From Roseateles toxinivorans (GTDB taxonomy: Bacteria > Pseudomonadota > Gammaproteobacteria > Burkholderiales > Burkholderiaceae_C), in the NCBI RefSeq assembly GCF_004362525.1, contig NZ_SNXS01000005.1, positions 186,001 through 250,000 of the forward strand: a DNA stretch of 64,000 nucleotides, written 5' to 3'. The first letter of the stretch is position 1. Each line of letters opens with the position of its first letter. This document shows positions 33,576-41,986 of the stretch, piece after piece. A model generated the notes under the pieces. The model saw only the letters and a list, made by a program, of their open reading frames with translations. It was not told the DNA's origin and did not search any database. The translations under genes and the position numbers were made by a program.

Positions 33576-34772
33576 ATGCTGACCGAGTTGATCACAGGCC
33601 TGCGTTTGCAAACTCCGGGCCTCGCGCAGGGCCTGCATTTCAACAACGGTGGCGCCGGCCTGCCCTCGCAGGCCACGCTGGACGCGGTGATCGGGCAGCT
33701 GCAGCTCGAAGCCCGACTCGGCCCCATGGAGGCGGCCGCCGCGGCACAAGAGGGCGTGGACCGTGCCCGCGCGAACGCGGCGCGACTGATCAACGCCAGC
33801 GTCGGCGAGATCGCCTTCGCCAGCTCCGGCTCCAGCGCGCTGGGCCTGGCCGTGGCCGCGCTGCTGTCGACCAATAAGCCCCTGCAGGCCGGCGAGCGCA
33901 TCCTCGTCGGCCGTCAGGAATGGGGCGGCTCGCTGGCCACGTATCAACGCATAGCCCAGCGCACGGGGGCCACCGTTGAGGTGATCCCGTGCCGCGAGGA
34001 CGGCAGTGTCGACCCCGAGGCCTTGGCGCCCATGCTGGACGCGCGCGTGCGCCTGGTCTCGCTGACCTGGCTGCCGGCCAATGGCGGGCTGATCAACGAC
34101 GCCGCGGCGATCGGCCGCATCACCCGCGCCGCCGGTGTGCCCTATCTGATCGACGCCGGCCAGGCCGTGGGCCAGTTGCCTGTGGACGTGCAGGCGCTGG
34201 GCTGCGACATCCTCAAGAGCGCGGGCCGCAAGCATCTGCGCGGGCCGCGCGGCACCGCCCTGCTGTACGTGCGCCAGGCGCTGCTGGAGCAGCTGGAACC
34301 GGTGTTCGTCGACGTGCAATCGGCCGCCTGGACCGAGGACCAGGCCCGGCTGCGCAGCGATGCCCAGATGTTCGAGACCAGCGAATCGTCGCTGGCGCTG
34401 ACCCTGGGGCTGGGTGCCGCGCTGGAGCTGGCAACGCGCCTGGACCTCGCCCAGGCCTTCGCCCGCGTGCAGCGCCTGGCCGAGCAACTGCGCGAGGCCC
34501 TGCGTGAACTGCCGGGCATCACCGTGCAGGATCTGGGTGGCCCCGGGCGCTCCGGCCTGGTGTCGTTCACCGTCGCGGGCATCGCCGCTGCCGAGGTGAA
34601 ACGCCGGCTGGCGCTGCAGAACATCGAGGTCGGCGCCAACGGCGTGCCCTACACGCCGCTGGACATGCAGGCCCGCGGCCTGGACGGCATCGTCCGCGCG
34701 ACGCTGTCCTATCTGAACACCGAGGACGAGGTCCAGCGCCTCGTCGAAGCGCTGGCCCGGCTGAAGTCTTGA
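33576..34772 (+). CDS. Class V aminotransferase-fold PLP protein
   Basis: A 398-residue PLP enzyme of the class V (isopenicillin-epimerase/cysteine-desulfurase-like) group. The PLP-binding Asp lies in YLIDAGQAVGQ. The Schiff-base Lys is probably K219 in SAGRKHLRGPRG, and HFNNGGAGLPS is near the N terminus. There is no evident catalytic desulfurase Cys loop, so a lyase, epimerase or aminotransferase role is as likely; the substrate is unknown. The ATG was chosen after GGGAG; a TTG four codons earlier is less likely. It is divergent from ybaK and converges with an aldo/keto reductase gene. Confidence 0.85.
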   Translation: MLTELITGLRLQTPGLAQGLHFNNGGAGLPSQATLDAVIGQLQLEARLGPMEAAAAAQEGVDRARANAARLINASVGEIAFASSGSSALGLAVAALLSTNKPLQAGERILVGRQEWGGSLATYQRIAQRTGATVEVIPCREDGSVDPEALAPMLDARVRLVSLTWLPANGGLINDAAAIGRITRAAGVPYLIDAGQAVGQLPVDVQALGCDILKSAGRKHLRGPRGTALLYVRQALLEQLEPVFVDVQSAAWTEDQARLRSDAQMFETSESSLALTLGLGAALELATRLDLAQAFARVQRLAEQLREALRELPGITVQDLGGPGRSGLVSFTVAGIAAAEVKRRLALQNIEVGANGVPYTPLDMQARGLDGIVRATLSYLNTEDEVQRLVEALARLKS

Positions 34773-34778
34773 CAGCGA

Positions 34779-35840
34779 CTACTGCGCCGGATCCCGCATC
34801 TGCCAGCGGATCTGGTCGATCTGCATCACCAACTCGGGCGACAGCACCATGCCCCAGGCCTTGATGTTCTCGTCCAGCTGGGCCTGGGTGGTCACGCCGA
34901 TGATGGTGCTGGCGGTCTGCCAGCGGGTGTAGCACCAGGCCAGGGCCATCTGGGTGGGCGTCAGGCCGTGGGCCACAGCCAGCGCGTTGTAGCGGCGCGC
35001 GGCGGCCAGCGTGTCTTCGCGGGCCCAGCGCTGCTTCTTCAGGCTGTCGAAAATCGCCAGGCGCCCGGGCTTGGCCGGATCGGCGATGCCCTGCGCGTCG
35101 TACTTGCCGGTGAGCGCACCGAAGCCCAGCGGCGAGTAGGCCAGCAGCGACACCTCGTGGCGGTGCATCGCCTCGTCCAGCCCCATCTCCAGCACGCGAT
35201 TGACCAGGCAATAGGGGTTCTGCACGGTGGCGATGCGCGGCAGGCCATGCTGCTCGGCCAGGTGCACGAACTCGCACACGCCATAGGCCGTTTCGTTGCT
35301 GACACCGACATGCCTGACCTTGCCCGCCTTGACCAGGCGGCCCAGGCCTTCAAGTTGCTCGTGGATGCCGCTCAGGCCGGGGTTGTCCTTGGCAGGGTCG
35401 TAGCTCAGGCCGCCGAACATCGGCACATGACGCACCGGCCAGTGGATCTGGTAGAGGTCGATCACATCGGTCTGCAGGCGCTGCAGGCTGGCCTCGCAGG
35501 CGGCAACGATGTCGTCTGCCGTCAGGTTCGGGCTGGCATTGCGAATCCAGTCATAGCCACGCACCGGGCCGGCCACCTTGGTGGCCAGCACCACTTTTGA
35601 TCGCATGCCGGGTTTGCGTGCGAACCACTCGCCGATGATGGCCTCGGTCGCGCCATAGGTGGCGGCACGGGCCGGCACCGCATACATCTCGGCGGTGTCG
35701 ATGAAGTTGATGCCCTGCTCAACGGCGCTGCTGAGCAGCTGGTGGGCGAGATCCTGCCCCACCTGCTCGCCAAAGGTCATCGTGCCCAGGCAGATCTTGC
35801 TGACGCGCAGATCGCTGCGCCCCAGGGTGACGTGTTCCAT
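34779..35840 (-). CDS. Aldo/keto reductase (Tas-like)
   Basis: A 353-residue NADPH-dependent oxidoreductase. The tetrad is visible: Asp in FIDTAEMYA, Tyr in MYA, Lys in VVLATKVAG and His in YQIHWPVR. The C-terminal NADP-binding end has TIIGVTTQAQLDENI. Length and the long loops after ATKVAG resemble E. coli Tas. Physiological substrate unknown. The gene converges with the aminotransferase gene, with stops 6 bp apart. Confidence 0.92.
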   Translation of the reverse strand: MEHVTLGRSDLRVSKICLGTMTFGEQVGQDLAHQLLSSAVEQGINFIDTAEMYAVPARAATYGATEAIIGEWFARKPGMRSKVVLATKVAGPVRGYDWIRNASPNLTADDIVAACEASLQRLQTDVIDLYQIHWPVRHVPMFGGLSYDPAKDNPGLSGIHEQLEGLGRLVKAGKVRHVGVSNETAYGVCEFVHLAEQHGLPRIATVQNPYCLVNRVLEMGLDEAMHRHEVSLLAYSPLGFGALTGKYDAQGIADPAKPGRLAIFDSLKKQRWAREDTLAAARRYNALAVAHGLTPTQMALAWCYTRWQTASTIIGVTTQAQLDENIKAWGMVLSPELVMQIDQIRWQMRDPAQ

Positions 35841-35859
35841 ATCCAGACTCCGCGACGGC

Positions 35860-36027
35860 TTAAAGCGGCGAGTGTGCCCCAGACCCGTCGGGGCACAGCG
35901 TCGGCTCGCAGGCCGGTGCCTGTGTCAGCTTGAGCTGGGGCTCCTGGCGCATCAGCCACAGCGCCAGGGCCAGCGCGGCCAGCACCAGCAAAGCACCGAG
36001 ATAGCGAGGAAATCTTGAGCGCGACAT
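35860..36027 (-). CDS. Small single-pass membrane protein, hypothetical (55 aa)
   Basis: A short reading frame of 55 codons (ATG at 36027, TAA at 35860). It encodes a basic start (MSRSRFPRYL), one strongly hydrophobic helix (about residues 11-26), then a short periplasm-facing tail with two cysteines in ACEPTLCPD. The G+C-rich third positions and membrane-protein plan suggest a real gene. It is encoded just upstream of the aldo/keto reductase on the same strand, and its start lies at an AT-rich promoter region shared with the divergent DUF2975-like gene. No family recognised. Confidence 0.5.
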   Translation of the reverse strand: MSRSRFPRYLGALLVLAALALALWLMRQEPQLKLTQAPACEPTLCPDGSGAHSPL

Positions 36028-36064
36028 GAATGTCAATTTACTTAAGGCATCGAATTTTTATTGT

Positions 36065-36092
36065 TTTACAGTAAACTTCATCGAAATACAAG
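36065..36092 (+). promoter_or_regulatory. AT-rich promoter with palindrome TTTACAGTAAA
   Basis: TTTACA (36065-36070) and TACAAG (36087-36092) with a 16-bp spacer could be -35 and -10 elements for the DUF2975-like gene. TTTAC-A-GTAAA (36065-36075) is a perfect palindrome over the -35, and another TTTAC lies at 36037-36041. The region is far more AT-rich than its surroundings. It may be the operator of the HTH regulator encoded downstream (inference). Confidence 0.4.
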
Positions 36093-36116
36093 CCTGCACA
36101 GCGACCCACCACACCC

Positions 36117-36656
36117 ATGCACCCAAGCCTGCCCCGGATCCGAATGCTGTCGCGCTGCGTGCGTGCCCTGTGCGGCCTGGGCGCACTGTGCCTGATCGTG
36201 CTGCCGGCCTTTGTCTGGTCATCACCGGATTGGATCGAACAGACGGCCGCTTCGCAATGGGGCCTGGCGGCCCATGCCATCCAGCTCGGCTTGCACAACC
36301 GCCTACTCGGCGCGGCGGCCTCGATGCTGCCGGCCCTGGTGGCGCTGTTCGTGCTGTGGCAGGTCTGGTCGCTGTTCGGTGCCTACGGCCAGGGCCAGAT
36401 CTTCACGCCGGCCTCGGTGTTGCGGCTCAAGCGCGTAGCCCAGGGCATGTTGTGCCTTCCGCTGGCCCAGCCGCTGTCGGTGGCCCTGGTGGGCCTGGCG
36501 CTGACGATGGACAACCCCAGCGGCCAGCGCGCACTGATACTGAATGTGCATTGGCATGACTATCTGGCCCTGCTGTTCGGCCTGATCATGCTGGCCATCG
36601 CCAGCGTGATGGCCGAGGCGGTGCGTGTGGCCGATGAGAACGCCGGGTTCATCTGA
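36117..36656 (+). CDS. DUF2975-like four-helix membrane protein
   Basis: A 179-residue integral membrane protein with four hydrophobic segments (about 15-37, 63-85, 110-130 and 140-162). The plan and the partner gene match the DUF2975 family, which is almost always followed by a small YozG-type HTH protein, as here. Such pairs are thought to be membrane-linked transcription control units with unknown signal. It is the first gene of a four-gene run. Confidence 0.75.
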   Translation: MHPSLPRIRMLSRCVRALCGLGALCLIVLPAFVWSSPDWIEQTAASQWGLAAHAIQLGLHNRLLGAAASMLPALVALFVLWQVWSLFGAYGQGQIFTPASVLRLKRVAQGMLCLPLAQPLSVALVGLALTMDNPSGQRALILNVHWHDYLALLFGLIMLAIASVMAEAVRVADENAGFI

Positions 36657-36672
36657 CCGGGCAAGCCCAGAC

Positions 36673-36894
36673 ATGCCCATCATCGTGACCCTGGACGTGA
36701 TGCTGGCGCGGCGCAAGATGCGCTCGCGCGAGCTGGCCGAGCGCATCGGCATCACCGAGGCCAATCTGTCGCTGCTGAAGTCGGGCAAGGTGCGCGGCGT
36801 GCGCTTCGATACCCTGCAGCAGATCTGCGAGGTGCTGCAATGCCAGCCCGGCGATCTGCTCAGCTACGAGACCGGCCGGGCTGACGAAGAATGA
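36673..36894 (+). CDS. Small XRE/YozG-type HTH regulator
   Basis: A 73-residue Cro/CI-type helix-turn-helix protein. RELAERIGITEANLSLLKSG is the HTH, followed by KVRGVRFDTLQQICEVLQCQPGDLL, the YozG signature. Start at MPIIVTLDVML. It follows the DUF2975-like gene by 16 bp, and its TGA overlaps the ATG of the next gene. It probably represses its own operon, perhaps at the palindrome near 36070. Confidence 0.9.
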   Translation: MPIIVTLDVMLARRKMRSRELAERIGITEANLSLLKSGKVRGVRFDTLQQICEVLQCQPGDLLSYETGRADEE

Positions 36895-37463
36895 GGCGAA
36901 TCAGCCCCACCCGTCGTGCGGCAGTGCTGATGCTGACACTGCTGGTGCACACCGGCATCTTGTGGCTGATGATGCAGTTCAGGCCCGGGGCGGGCAATCC
37001 GGTAGCGCCGCAACAACGCTTGATGGTGCAGCTGATCGCCGAGCCTCGGCCGGCAGCAACGCCGCCCTTGCCTGCTCGGACAGGCCTGGCGCCACGCCCC
37101 GAACCACGGCCGATCAGGCAACCCGTCGAGGCGCCGCCAGCCGCCACGATCACCGCTGCCCTGCCCACTGAACCCGCGGCCAGTGTCGCCGCTCCGGAGC
37201 CGGCCGCCTCCAAACCCTGGCTGGACCCCGAGAAGACCCGGCTGGCCGTACGCCAGCTCGCCGCCCAGCCCTCGATGCGCGAACAGGCCGCGCAGGCCAG
37301 TGAGGCGCCGCGCCGGCTGACGGCCGGAGAACGCTTCGGCCAGGAGGTCCAGCAGGCCGCCACGGGCGACTGCCTGAAGGGCGAGTTCCTGGGCGGCGGC
37401 ATGGGTCTGCTCAGTGCGCCGTTCTGGGCCCTGGCCGAGGCGCGCGGCAAGTGCCGGCGTTGA
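36891..37463 (+). CDS. Membrane-anchored Pro/Ala-rich protein, hypothetical
   Basis: A 190-residue protein. It has one N-terminal TM helix (about 10-28) and a long Pro/Ala-rich periplasmic linker (about 45-105), like the N half of TonB-type proteins. A compact C-terminal part holds two cysteines (GDCLKGEFLGGGMGLLSAP and near the end GKCRR). No TonB C-terminal domain is recognisable. The ATG overlaps the HTH stop (ATGA), so translation is coupled. Function unknown; an envelope role is inferred. Confidence 0.7.
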   Translation: MRRISPTRRAAVLMLTLLVHTGILWLMMQFRPGAGNPVAPQQRLMVQLIAEPRPAATPPLPARTGLAPRPEPRPIRQPVEAPPAATITAALPTEPAASVAAPEPAASKPWLDPEKTRLAVRQLAAQPSMREQAAQASEAPRRLTAGERFGQEVQQAATGDCLKGEFLGGGMGLLSAPFWALAEARGKCRR

Positions 37464-37501
37464 GGCTCACCCACCCGATCCACCTCTTACTGACCCCCGC
37501 C

Positions 37502-38248
37502 ATGACACCAGGCCTCAAGCTACTCGCCACCGCCCTGCTGCTGATCAGCACCGCCACATCCGCCGCCGAACCAGAGCAGTTGGACAAGGTGACCGTCCAG
37601 CTGCAGAAGGATCCGGCCATCATGCCCTATGGCCGCATCAACGAGCTGCTGGGCCTGCTGCAGCGCCACGGCCAGGGTCTGTTCCGTCTCGAGTTCAAGC
37701 TCACGCCCAGCGACCCGTCCAAACCGTTGGGCAAGGTCCAGATCGCCTTGCAGCATGCCGATCGCTACATCCCCATCGTGCCCAACGCCGATCAGGTGTT
37801 CGATTTGCCGGTATTGCCGCAGGAGCAGGCCAGGGAGGCCGATCTGGCCACCAATCAGGCCAAGGGCAGCCTGGGTATTCGCGCCACCCTGCGCCTGACG
37901 ACCCCGACCGAGCAGCTGGACATGGCGCAGGTGCGCCGCATCATGAAGACCGCACACACGGTGCGCAGCGAGGTGTTGCCCTGGTACCTGCGCATGTTCT
38001 TCCCCCAGGTGCTGGGCGTGCGCGTGTGCAGCGACCAGCCGCGGTGGGAGCTGGAGTGGCCTGAGCAGGGTCAGCTGCTGGCCGTGCCGCTGAGCGCCGA
38101 CCCCAAGGACCGCGACCCGGACGCCGTCAAGGGCGAACCGAGCCGCTTCTGTACCACACTCAGCGGTCAGGAGCAGTGGCCGGATGCGGCACGCCTGGTG
38201 GCGCCAAGCGGCAGCCGGCTCAGCATGCGGGCCAGCGCGACCCGCTGA
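37502..38248 (+). CDS. Secreted/periplasmic protein, hypothetical
   Basis: A 248-residue protein with a good signal peptide (1-22, cleavage near TSA-AE). The mature part has no family I recognise: a mixed alpha/beta region (KVQIALQHADRYIPIVP, then VPEVLPWYLRM-like text) and two cysteines, one near VRVCSDQ and one in RFCTT. The start was chosen at the ATG that gives a proper signal peptide; an upstream in-frame ATG at 37451 overlaps the previous gene. It ends a four-gene run with the DUF2975-like and HTH genes and converges with the acyl-CoA synthetase gene. Confidence 0.72.
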   Translation: MTPGLKLLATALLLISTATSAAEPEQLDKVTVQLQKDPAIMPYGRINELLGLLQRHGQGLFRLEFKLTPSDPSKPLGKVQIALQHADRYIPIVPNADQVFDLPVLPQEQAREADLATNQAKGSLGIRATLRLTTPTEQLDMAQVRRIMKTAHTVRSEVLPWYLRMFFPQVLGVRVCSDQPRWELEWPEQGQLLAVPLSADPKDRDPDAVKGEPSRFCTTLSGQEQWPDAARLVAPSGSRLSMRASATR

Positions 38249-38260
38249 CGACGATGGGCC

Positions 38261-39976
38261 TCAGTGACCTGCCTGGGCCAGGTAACGCTCCTCCTCCTGC
38301 AGCCGCAACACCCGGCGCTGCACCTTGCCGGTGGTCGTCATCGGCAGGGCGGCGATGAACTCGATCTCCTTAGGGTACTCGTAGGGCGCGAGCTTGCCGC
38401 GCACATGCTGCTGCAGCTGCTCGACCAGGGCGGCCGAGCCCTCGAAACCCTCTGCCAACACGACAAAGGCCTTGACCACCGCGCCGCGCTCGGCGTCGGG
38501 CTTGGGCACGACGGCGGCATTCGCCACCGCCGGGTGCTTGACCAGGCAGTTCTCGATCTCGCTGGGGCCGATGCGGTACCCGGCGGCCTTGAACAGGTCG
38601 TCGCTGCGGCCCTGGTACCAGAGGTAGCCGTCCTTGTCGATCAGTGCCATGTCGCCGGTGCGGCACCAGGAGTCGCTGACGTCCCCGGTGAACTTGGCCC
38701 GCGTTGCCTCCTCGTTCTTCCAGTAGCCCAGAAAGAACACCGGGTCCGGGTGGCCATGGATATCGCGGCGGTGCACGGCAACGTCGCCGGCCACGCCGAC
38801 CGGGCACTCGTCGCCCTCATCGTCGAGCACGGCCACGCGGTGGCCCGGGTAGGGCCTGCCCATGCTGCCGGGCTTGGCCGGCCAGTAGCGGGCGCAGTTG
38901 CCGACGATGTAGTTGACCTCGGTCTGGCCGAACATCTCGTTGACGGTGACGCCCAACTCGTCGCGGCAGTAGGCGAACACCGCGTCGCCTACCGCCTCGC
39001 CGGCGCTCATCAGCGCCTGCAGCTTGATGGCAAAGCGCTGCTTGGGATGCGGTACGGCCTTCATCATCGCCTTCAGCGCCGTCGGGAACAGAAAGCTGTG
39101 GGTCACCGCATGGCGCTGCAGCAGCTCGAAGGCCCGTTCGGGCGCAAAGCGGCCTTGGTAGGCAACGATGGGGCGGCCGAAATACAACGTCGGCAGCAGC
39201 GCGTCCATCATGCCGCCGGTCCAGGCCCAGTCGGCCGGGCTCCAGAACACGGCATGCGAGGGCTCGTCGGGCTCGTCGAAGCCGAACCAGTTCTGGCTGG
39301 CGACAAAGCCGGTCAGGTTGCCGATCAGCGCCCGGTGCGGCAGCAGCGCCCCCTTGGGCGGGCCGGTGGTACCGCTGGTGTAGATCAAGAGCGCGGCCTC
39401 GTCGGCCTTGGTCTGCTCGGCGGTGAAGCGGGTCGATTCGCGGGCCAGGGCCTTGTCCCAGTCCAGGTCACCGCTGCCGGCGGCCAGGCCGACGGCGATC
39501 ACGCAGCCCAGCTCGGGGCACTTACGCCGCACCGCGCGCAGATTGGCGATGCTGGACTCGTCGGCGATGGCCAGCACCGCCTCGCTGTGCTGCAGCCGGT
39601 ATTCCAGCGCCTCGGGGCCGAACAGCATGGACAGCGGCATCGCCACCGCACCCAGCTGGTACAGCGCCATATGGGCGACGGCGGTCTCGAAGCGCTGCGG
39701 CATCACCACCGCCACCCGGTCGCCGCGCTCCACGCCCTGGCGGCGCAGCGCCCCGCTGAGCTGGTTGGCCGCCTGCTGCAGCTGGGCGTAGGTGTAGTTG
39801 GCGCAGCGGCCGTCCTCGTGCTCGTAGCGGATGGCGATGGCATGCGGGGTGTGACGGGCCCAGCGGGCGCAGCAGACCTCGGCAATGTTGAAGCCCGCAG
39901 GCACCTGCCACTTGAACTGCCCATGCAGCTGGCGGTAGTGGTCTGGGCCGCCCGGCTGGGGCTCACGAATCGGCAT
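38261..39976 (-). CDS. AMP-dependent acyl-CoA synthetase/ligase
   Basis: A 571-residue ANL-superfamily enzyme that activates a carboxylate to acyl-AMP, then acyl-CoA. Motifs: IYTSGTTGPPKG (P-loop), TGDMALIDKDGYLWYQGRSDD, GYRIGPSEIE and the catalytic Lys in TTTGKVQRR. Overall it resembles medium-chain/acetate-type ligases (AcsM-like) rather than Acs. The start at MPIREPQPGG was chosen after an AGGAG site; about 37 upstream codons look non-coding. Substrate unknown. It lies near the symporter for small carboxylates but is a separate unit. Confidence 0.9.
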   Translation of the reverse strand: MPIREPQPGGPDHYRQLHGQFKWQVPAGFNIAEVCCARWARHTPHAIAIRYEHEDGRCANYTYAQLQQAANQLSGALRRQGVERGDRVAVVMPQRFETAVAHMALYQLGAVAMPLSMLFGPEALEYRLQHSEAVLAIADESSIANLRAVRRKCPELGCVIAVGLAAGSGDLDWDKALARESTRFTAEQTKADEAALLIYTSGTTGPPKGALLPHRALIGNLTGFVASQNWFGFDEPDEPSHAVFWSPADWAWTGGMMDALLPTLYFGRPIVAYQGRFAPERAFELLQRHAVTHSFLFPTALKAMMKAVPHPKQRFAIKLQALMSAGEAVGDAVFAYCRDELGVTVNEMFGQTEVNYIVGNCARYWPAKPGSMGRPYPGHRVAVLDDEGDECPVGVAGDVAVHRRDIHGHPDPVFFLGYWKNEEATRAKFTGDVSDSWCRTGDMALIDKDGYLWYQGRSDDLFKAAGYRIGPSEIENCLVKHPAVANAAVVPKPDAERGAVVKAFVVLAEGFEGSAALVEQLQQHVRGKLAPYEYPKEIEFIAALPMTTTGKVQRRVLRLQEEERYLAQAGH

Positions 39977-40307
39977 CAATGGCACTCCTTTTGTCTCACA
40001 TGCTATCGGTTTGGCAGGATTTGGCGAGGGGCGCAACCCTCGGGCGCGGCCTTTCAGGCCTGCTTGCAGCAGGTTCGCGCACCGCACAAGCCTGCGGCGT
40101 CAAGCTCAAGTCGGCATCACCAGCACCGAAAACAGCAAGACGTGGCCCCAAAACGGGCATTTACTCACGTTTGCGCCGTGCCGGCCCTGGAAAACCCGGG
40201 CTTCAATCAGGCGCTATTCGCACGAAAACGCCTCACACGAGGCGAATAAGCAGTCTCCTCGTCATGAACGGCAACACCCCGCCCGACATCACCCGAGGAC
40301 GACTCAC
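39977..40307. other. 331-bp divergent intergenic region
   Basis: No gene was found here between the acyl-CoA synthetase and the HD-GYP-like gene. It contains GGCC and CCTGC inverted repeats (about 40050-40078) and a perfect CGCCTC/GAGGCG hairpin at 40229-40244, flanked by ATTCGC (40216-40221) and GCGAAT (40242-40247). It is presumably the promoters of both genes; no clear sigma-70 or sigma-54 pair was recognised. Confidence 0.6.
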
Positions 40308-41429
40308 ATGCAATTCGCTCCGCTCGCCACAGTCAAGCACCGCATCAAGCTGGGTGTTCCGCTGCCATTCAATATCCGCAACAACGACCACACGCTGCTG
40401 CTGGCCCGGGGCAAGGTGATCAGCAGCGAGGAACAGATGGATGCGCTGTTCGAGCGCGGCGCCCTGGTGGATTCGGAAGAGCTGCACAGCTTCCGCAACG
40501 AGCTGAACAGCGCTCGCCCCGAGGACCTGCCGGGCCTGTGGAGCCAGAGCATGGAGCGGGTCGGCAAGACGCTGCGTGCCAATGTGCAAAAGGACTTCTG
40601 CGATGCGCTGGACGCCGCGGCCAAGCCGGTGCTGGCGCTGATCGAGCATGACCCCGACCTGGCCATCTTCCAGGTAGTGCGCCAGCAGGCGGCAGGCAAG
40701 ACCCACTACGGCGTGCAGCACGCCATCCACTCGGCCATCGCCACCTATCTGGCCGGGCGGCGCCTGGGCTGGACCCTGCCCCGCGTGCAGACCGCATTCA
40801 AGGCCGCCTTGACGATGAACATCTCCATCGTCGAGATGCAGGCGCGGCTGGCGATGCAGGTTTCGCCGCTGACCGCCAATCAGCGCAAGGCCATCGACGA
40901 ACACCCGCAGCGCAGCGTCGAGATGCTGCGCGAGGCCGGCATCGGCGACGATGAGTGGCTGACCGCCGTTGGCCAACACCACGAAAACGAGGACGGCAGC
41001 GGCTACCCGGGCAAGCTCTGCAAGCTCCAGGAGCTGGCCGCCCTGGTGGCCCGCACTGATGTGTTCACCGCCAAGCTGAGCCCGCGCATCAACCGCAACC
41101 CTGTGCCCGCCCACCAGGCCGCCCGCGACCTGTTCATGCGCGACCAGGGCCACCCTATGACGGCAGCCATCATCAAGGAGTTCGGTGTCTATCCGCCGGG
41201 CTGCTTCGTCAGGCTGGCCAGCGGCGAGGTGGGCATCGTCATCAAGCGCGGGGCCGGCGCCAATACGCCCGTCGTCGCGGCGCTGACCAACAGAGAGGGT
41301 GACGCGATGATGGAGCCGGTGCGGCGCAACTGCGCCACGGCCGGCCATGGCGTGACCGGCGTCGTCGATGAGCGCACGCTGCGGGTGCGCGTTTCACCGG
41401 AGAAGCTCGCCGCGCTGGCGGCCAATTGA
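40308..41429 (+). CDS. HD-GYP-like protein with degenerate metal site
   Basis: A 373-residue cytoplasmic protein with the overall order of an HD-GYP c-di-GMP phosphodiesterase. EHPQRSVEMLREAGI, QHHENEDGSGYPGKL (GYP loop) and ARTDVFTAKLSPR (family D.FdAlt..R) are all present. However, the place where the HD pair should stand reads ALTMNISIVEMQ instead of the usual LLHDIGK, so two key metal ligands are missing. It may be a c-di-GMP-binding effector without hydrolysis. The C-terminal 100 residues form a beta-rich PilZ-like or unknown domain (VRLASGEVGIVIKRG). The N terminus (1-100) resembles the DUF3391-type extension seen on other HD-GYP proteins. Confidence 0.82.
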   Translation: MQFAPLATVKHRIKLGVPLPFNIRNNDHTLLLARGKVISSEEQMDALFERGALVDSEELHSFRNELNSARPEDLPGLWSQSMERVGKTLRANVQKDFCDALDAAAKPVLALIEHDPDLAIFQVVRQQAAGKTHYGVQHAIHSAIATYLAGRRLGWTLPRVQTAFKAALTMNISIVEMQARLAMQVSPLTANQRKAIDEHPQRSVEMLREAGIGDDEWLTAVGQHHENEDGSGYPGKLCKLQELAALVARTDVFTAKLSPRINRNPVPAHQAARDLFMRDQGHPMTAAIIKEFGVYPPGCFVRLASGEVGIVIKRGAGANTPVVAALTNREGDAMMEPVRRNCATAGHGVTGVVDERTLRVRVSPEKLAALAAN

Positions 41430-41927
41430 TCAGCCCGTGCCGAGCTGCTGCAGCGCCTCGCCGGTGACCCGGCAGATGCGCCAGTCCGGCATCACCGTGG
41501 CACCCATCTTCTGGTACAGCTGGATGGCATTGGCATTCCAGTCCAGCACGCTCCATTCGAAGCGGCCGTAGCCGCGCTCGACGGCGGTCTGCGCCAGTCG
41601 CCTGAGCAGGGCCTGGCCCAGGCCGGCGCCGCGATGGGCGGGATTGACGTACAGGTCTTCCAGGTACAGGCCGGGCTTGGCCAGGAAGGTGCTGAAGTTG
41701 ATGAAGTACAGCGCGAAGGCCACCGGGCCGACGCCGGGCGCCTCGGCCACCAGCGCCTCGGCCACCGGCTTGTCGCCGAACAGGTGGGGGGCCAGGGTCT
41801 CGGGCGTGACCTGCATCAGGTGGCTGAGGCTTTCAAACTCGGCCAGCTCGCCGATCATGCCGACGATGGCAGACAGGTCGGCCGGGGTGGCCGGGCGCAG
41901 GATGTAGGCGGTATCAGATGGGTTCAT
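41430..41927 (-). CDS. GNAT N-acetyltransferase
   Basis: A 165-residue GCN5-type acetyltransferase with LYLEDLYVNPAHRGAGLGQALL, which includes the acetyl-CoA pyrophosphate loop (RGAGLG), and the C-terminal YQKMGATVMPDWR. The layout is like diamine (spermidine-type) acetyltransferases such as YhbS/PaiA relatives. Substrate unknown. It converges with the HD-GYP-like gene with no gap and is divergent from the alpha/beta hydrolase. Confidence 0.9.
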   Translation of the reverse strand: MNPSDTAYILRPATPADLSAIVGMIGELAEFESLSHLMQVTPETLAPHLFGDKPVAEALVAEAPGVGPVAFALYFINFSTFLAKPGLYLEDLYVNPAHRGAGLGQALLRRLAQTAVERGYGRFEWSVLDWNANAIQLYQKMGATVMPDWRICRVTGEALQQLGTG

Positions 41928-41986
41928 GGGCCGATTCTGTCACCGCGCGGACACCGCACCCGCCCGGTCTGGCCTAACATTCGGCG

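Noticed and set aside
39979-39995. Sigma-54 promoter TGGCACTCCTTTTGT upstream of the HD-GYP-like gene
   Set aside because: The -12 element lacks the required GC at the right spacing, and the bases overlap the ribosome site of the acyl-CoA synthetase on the other strand.
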